Of a stretch of DNA of 7,437 nucleotides, positions 5,864 through 7,437 are shown piece after piece. The position numbers and the translations under genes were made by a program. The stretch lies in the NCBI GenBank assembly GCA_905211485.1, contig CAJMAW010000136.1:1-7437 (forward strand), in the 5' to 3' direction. The stretch is from an uncultured Lentisphaeria bacterium. GTDB taxonomy: Bacteria; Verrucomicrobiota; Lentisphaeria; Victivallales; UBA1829. Under the pieces are notes generated by a model. It ran no database searches and had not been told where the DNA came from. It saw only the letters and a list, made by a program, of their open reading frames with translations. How positions within the stretch are numbered: position 1 is the stretch's first letter; every line of letters starts with the position of its first letter.

Positions 5864-6283
5864 TTATTCTCCGATGATCTTGATGAGGACGCGTTTTCTT
5901 CTGCATCCGTCGAATTCCCCGTAGAAGACCTGTTCCCAGGGGCCGAAGTCGAGTTTGCCGTTCGTGACGGCGATGACGGTTTCGCGGCCCATGATCTGAC
6001 GTTTCAGATGCCCGTCCGCATTGTCTTCCCCTGTTCTGTTGTGGAGATAGGCGGAGACGGGTTCATGCGGAGCGAGTTTTTCCAGCCAGGCGGTGTAATC
6101 CTGGTGAAGCCCCTGTTCATTGTCGTTGATGAAGACGGATGCCGTGATGTGCATGGCGTTGCAGAGCAGGAGTCCTTCACGGATGCCCGATTCCTCCAGC
6201 GCTCTGGTGAGTTCCGGGGTGATGTTGATGAATTCCACTTTGCTGCGGGTGTTGAAAACGAGTTCTTTTCTGTAGCTTTTCAC
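5864..6283 (-). CDS. YjbQ / UPF0047 family protein
   Basis: The 139-residue protein covers the whole length of the YjbQ (UPF0047) family, small cytoplasmic proteins of poorly defined function; E. coli YjbQ has weak thiamine-phosphate synthase activity. Family marks seen are MHITASVFINDNE (44-56, H45 and T47), NADGHLKRQIMG (88-99), TNGKLDFGPWEQVF (107-120) and EFDGCRRKRV (123-132). The last is usually written E-F-D-G-P-R, with Cys replacing Pro here. The start is GTG at 6283; AAGGA at 6297-6293 lies 9 nt upstream and supports it. The gene is first in a two-gene operon with the phosphatase and divergent from nrdR. The pairing does not identify a pathway. Confidence 0.92.
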   Translation of the reverse strand: MKSYRKELVFNTRSKVEFINITPELTRALEESGIREGLLLCNAMHITASVFINDNEQGLHQDYTAWLEKLAPHEPVSAYLHNRTGEDNADGHLKRQIMGRETVIAVTNGKLDFGPWEQVFYGEFDGCRRKRVLIKIIGE

Positions 6284-6302
6284 AAGAGGCCGTCCTTTCC
6301 TG

Positions 6303-6354
6303 ATCCTGTAAATCCTGAAAACATCCTGAAGCAGGCTGAAAATACAAAGCCTGC
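6303..6354. promoter_or_regulatory. Repeat cluster upstream of yjbQ: three ATCCTG copies and a 7-bp inverted repeat
   Basis: ATCCTG occurs at 6303-6308, 6312-6317 and 6323-6328, at steps of 9 and 11 bp. Immediately beyond, GCAGGCT (6331-6337) and AGCCTGC (6348-6354) form a perfect inverted repeat with a 10-bp spacer. All lie within 72 bp of the yjbQ start, in the divergent region shared with nrdR. This may be a protein-binding site for yjbQ control; no known regulator motif was recognised. Confidence 0.35.
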
Positions 6355-6412
6355 GATACGGGAAATGTAACTGCGTTTATGAAAAAGGCAATCCCTTTCC
6401 CCGGAAGGGAAC

Positions 6413-6440
6413 TTGATTTCCGCAAAAAAGAGGGTATGGT
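6413..6440 (+). promoter_or_regulatory. Candidate promoter for nrdR with a hairpin just upstream
   Basis: TTGATT (6413-6418) and TATGGT (6435-6440) are 16 bp apart, each matching the sigma-70 consensus at 4 of 6 positions. The predicted start is near 6447, with a leader of about 53 nt. Directly upstream, TCCCTT (6392-6397) and AAGGGA (6405-6410) form a 6-bp inverted repeat with a 7-nt spacer. I did not see an NrdR-box pair, so self-repression is not shown. Confidence 0.35.
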
Positions 6441-6499
6441 AACAGATTTCAAAACCGGATCCGGATGAATGTGTGAATTAAATCGGAAAAACTGAACTT

Positions 6500-6958
6500 A
6501 TGCGTTGTCCCCGTTGTGCCTGCCCGGAAGACAAGGTGGTGGATTCCAGAGCCGCGAAAGAGGGCGCCGCGGTCAGACGCCGCCGGGAATGTCTTGCCTG
6601 CGGTCATCGTTTTACGACCCATGAGGAAATCATCCAGTCGGAACTCAAAGTGATTAAGCGCGACAATTCCAGAGAGGATTTCGACCGGGAAAAGCTCCGG
6701 CGCGGAATCGAAAAGGCATGCTGGAAACGCGACATACGCCCCGAACAGATTGATGCCGTCGTCGAAAAAGTGGCCCGTTCGCTTGAAAGCGAATTCGAGC
6801 GCGAAGTGCCCGCTTCCGAAGTCGGCAACCGGACCATGGAGGAACTGCGCAGCCTGGACAAGGTTGCCTACGTCCGTTTCGCATCGGTTTACAGGGACTT
6901 CAAGGATATTGATGAATTCATCGCAGAAATCCGCATGATGGGAAGGAAGAAGAACTGA
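6500..6958 (+). CDS. nrdR: Transcriptional repressor NrdR
   Basis: NrdR senses ATP/dATP and represses ribonucleotide reductase genes. All family features are present in 152 residues, the normal length. The N-terminal zinc ribbon has C3, C6, C31 and C34 (MRCPRC and CLACG), with KVVDSR and the basic RRRREC run between. The ATP-cone follows at about 48-139: VIKRDNSREDFDREKLRRGIEKAC, then EVPASEVGNRTMEELRSLDKVAYVRFASVYRDF, nearly the family consensus. The ATG at 6500 gives the canonical N-terminus, but its ribosome-binding sequence is weak (CGGAA at 6484-6488, 11 nt away). No ribonucleotide reductase gene is in the window, so its targets lie elsewhere. It is monocistronic as far as can be seen. 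Confidence 0.97.
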   Translation: MRCPRCACPEDKVVDSRAAKEGAAVRRRRECLACGHRFTTHEEIIQSELKVIKRDNSREDFDREKLRRGIEKACWKRDIRPEQIDAVVEKVARSLESEFEREVPASEVGNRTMEELRSLDKVAYVRFASVYRDFKDIDEFIAEIRMMGRKKN

Positions 6959-6988
6959 AAAATCACCGTTTTTTCCTCCTTTTCTCTC

Positions 6989-7002
6989 CGGCAGATCTGC
7001 CG
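6989..7002. repeat. 14-bp perfect palindrome downstream of nrdR
   Basis: CGGCAGATCTGCCG is its own reverse complement. It could be a dimer-binding site or a short stem with a GATC loop. No T-run follows on either strand, so it is not a classical terminator. Confidence 0.6.
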
Positions 7003-7195
7003 CCGCTGAAAAGAGGCCGGATCCGGATACCGTTCCGGACCGGGAGGGATTTCTGACGGGCGGAACTCCGGAGAGAACTTGAATTTGACTGAAAAGCAGC
7101 CTCTATTGCTCTTTTCCCCCATCCGGAAAAGCGCAGCTCCTGCGGGAAGCGGAACAGGAAAAAGAAAAAATCTCTCCGGACACATTCCTGACCCG

Positions 7196-7227
7196 GAGCT
7201 GTTTTCAGAGCTGTTTTCAGAGCTGTT
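7196..7227. repeat. 12-bp tandem repeat, about 2.7 copies
   Basis: GAGCTGTTTTCA occurs at 7196-7207 and 7208-7219, followed by a partial GAGCTGTT at 7220-7227. A shorter echo, GTTTTCAG, returns at 7250-7257. It lies 57-88 bp upstream of the probable CLC start. The copies are identical, pointing to recent slippage or selection. Confidence 0.8.
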
Positions 7228-7283
7228 CCCCGGCATTCGGCTCTCCGTTGTTTTCAGTCAAGAGGGATTTATTTGGATTTGAA

Positions 7284-7437
7284 ATGGAAAATTGGGAAAC
7301 TGTTTTTTCCCGGAAAATGAGCAGATTGATGTTTGATAGTTTCCGAGAGAGAGTTTCCGCCTGGATTCAGAAGGCGGTGTATGCGCTTCGGGTCGGGGCG
7401 GGTGAGAAGAATTATCTTCTTGTTCTGAGTGTGGCGG
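7284..7437 (+). CDS. Probable CLC-family chloride channel/antiporter, N-terminal fragment
   Basis: An open frame runs from ATG 7284 to the window end, 51 complete codons. Residues 1-40 are polar with several basic residues. The end, GAGEKNYLLVLSVA, resembles the start of the first membrane helix of CLC transporters, where E-x-x-x-L-x-L-S-x-x-V-G is followed by G-L-x-A. CLC proteins move chloride, or exchange chloride for protons, across the membrane. The diagnostic selectivity motifs lie beyond the window, so this rests on a short match. ATGs at 7317 and 7329 are in frame and could be the true start; ribosome-binding sequences are weak at all three (GGA at 7275-7277 favours 7284). Confidence 0.45.
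   Translation, partial: MENWETVFSRKMSRLMFDSFRERVSAWIQKAVYALRVGAGEKNYLLVLSVA

Larger units (their letters stand above)
6959..7283. other. Intergenic stretch of about 325 bp, no convincing gene
   Basis: It holds a 14-bp perfect palindrome (6989-7002), two TCCGGA copies able to pair with each other (7022-7027 and 7034-7039), a 12-bp tandem repeat (7196-7227) and pyrimidine runs. A TTG-initiated open frame at 7079-7282 (67 codons) ends one base before the next gene's ATG. It has GGAGAG upstream but poorly spaced (3 nt), and its product resembles no family and has no clear fold. I treat it as non-coding at present. No strong nrdR terminator was found; only an AT-rich GAAAAA/TTTTTTC foldback sits right after the nrdR stop. 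Confidence 0.5.

Noticed and set aside
6008..6370. 120-codon + strand open frame across yjbQ
   Set aside because: Antisense to yjbQ, with no motif of its own.
1..7437. CRISPR array, prophage, insertion sequence, toxin-antitoxin or tRNA genes
   Set aside because: No regularly spaced repeats, transposase, integrase or phage proteins, toxin pairs or cloverleaf-like sequence were seen; the LexA-like/GntR pair lacks phage neighbours.

Overview
The window is a stretch of bacterial chromosome with dense genes, Shine-Dalgarno-type starts and a moderately GC-rich sequence. It holds eight genes I can name at family level. Two are cut by the window edges (folP at the left, a probable CLC chloride channel at the right). 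I see no tRNA, rRNA, CRISPR array, insertion sequence or prophage gene. Taxonomy is inference only: folP followed by a membrane diadenylate cyclase and a YbbR protein, plus NrdR and a GntR/LacI-type regulator, would fit the PVC group (Lentisphaerae/Verrucomicrobia-like), but no marker gene in the window settles this.

Left part (1-2531, + strand). The 3' part of folP (dihydropteroate synthase, folate synthesis) is followed after 76 bp by cdaA (c-di-AMP synthase) and, with a TGATG overlap, by cdaR (YbbR-domain partner). The folP-cdaA gap holds a candidate promoter and a perfect 11-bp hairpin at the predicted 5' end of the cdaA message. The usual third gene of the c-di-AMP operon, glmM, is not here: the + strand run ends at a long stem-loop.

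Middle (2532-4814). A LexA-like repressor lies on the - strand, facing cdaR. It keeps the LexA fold and the active-site serine, but the catalytic lysine is an arginine and the Ala-Gly cleavage site is replaced by a longer loop, so it looks unable to cleave itself. It diverges from a GntR-type winged-helix regulator with a LacI-like effector domain. The 276-bp region between them is AT-rich, with a good lexA promoter, phased T-tracts and a small repeat/inverted-repeat cluster that may be an operator.

Right part (4815-7437). An inositol-monophosphatase-family phosphatase and a YjbQ/UPF0047 protein form a two-gene - strand operon with a probable terminator. They diverge from nrdR, the ATP-cone repressor of ribonucleotide reductase genes. 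After nrdR come about 325 bp without a convincing gene, containing a 14-bp palindrome and a 12-bp tandem repeat, and then the first 51 codons of a probable CLC-family channel or antiporter.

The observations most worth checking are the LexA-like protein with a broken Ser-Lys dyad, the RHH instead of RHR motif in CdaA, and the structured cdaA leader. I do not see a clearly new multi-gene system here.
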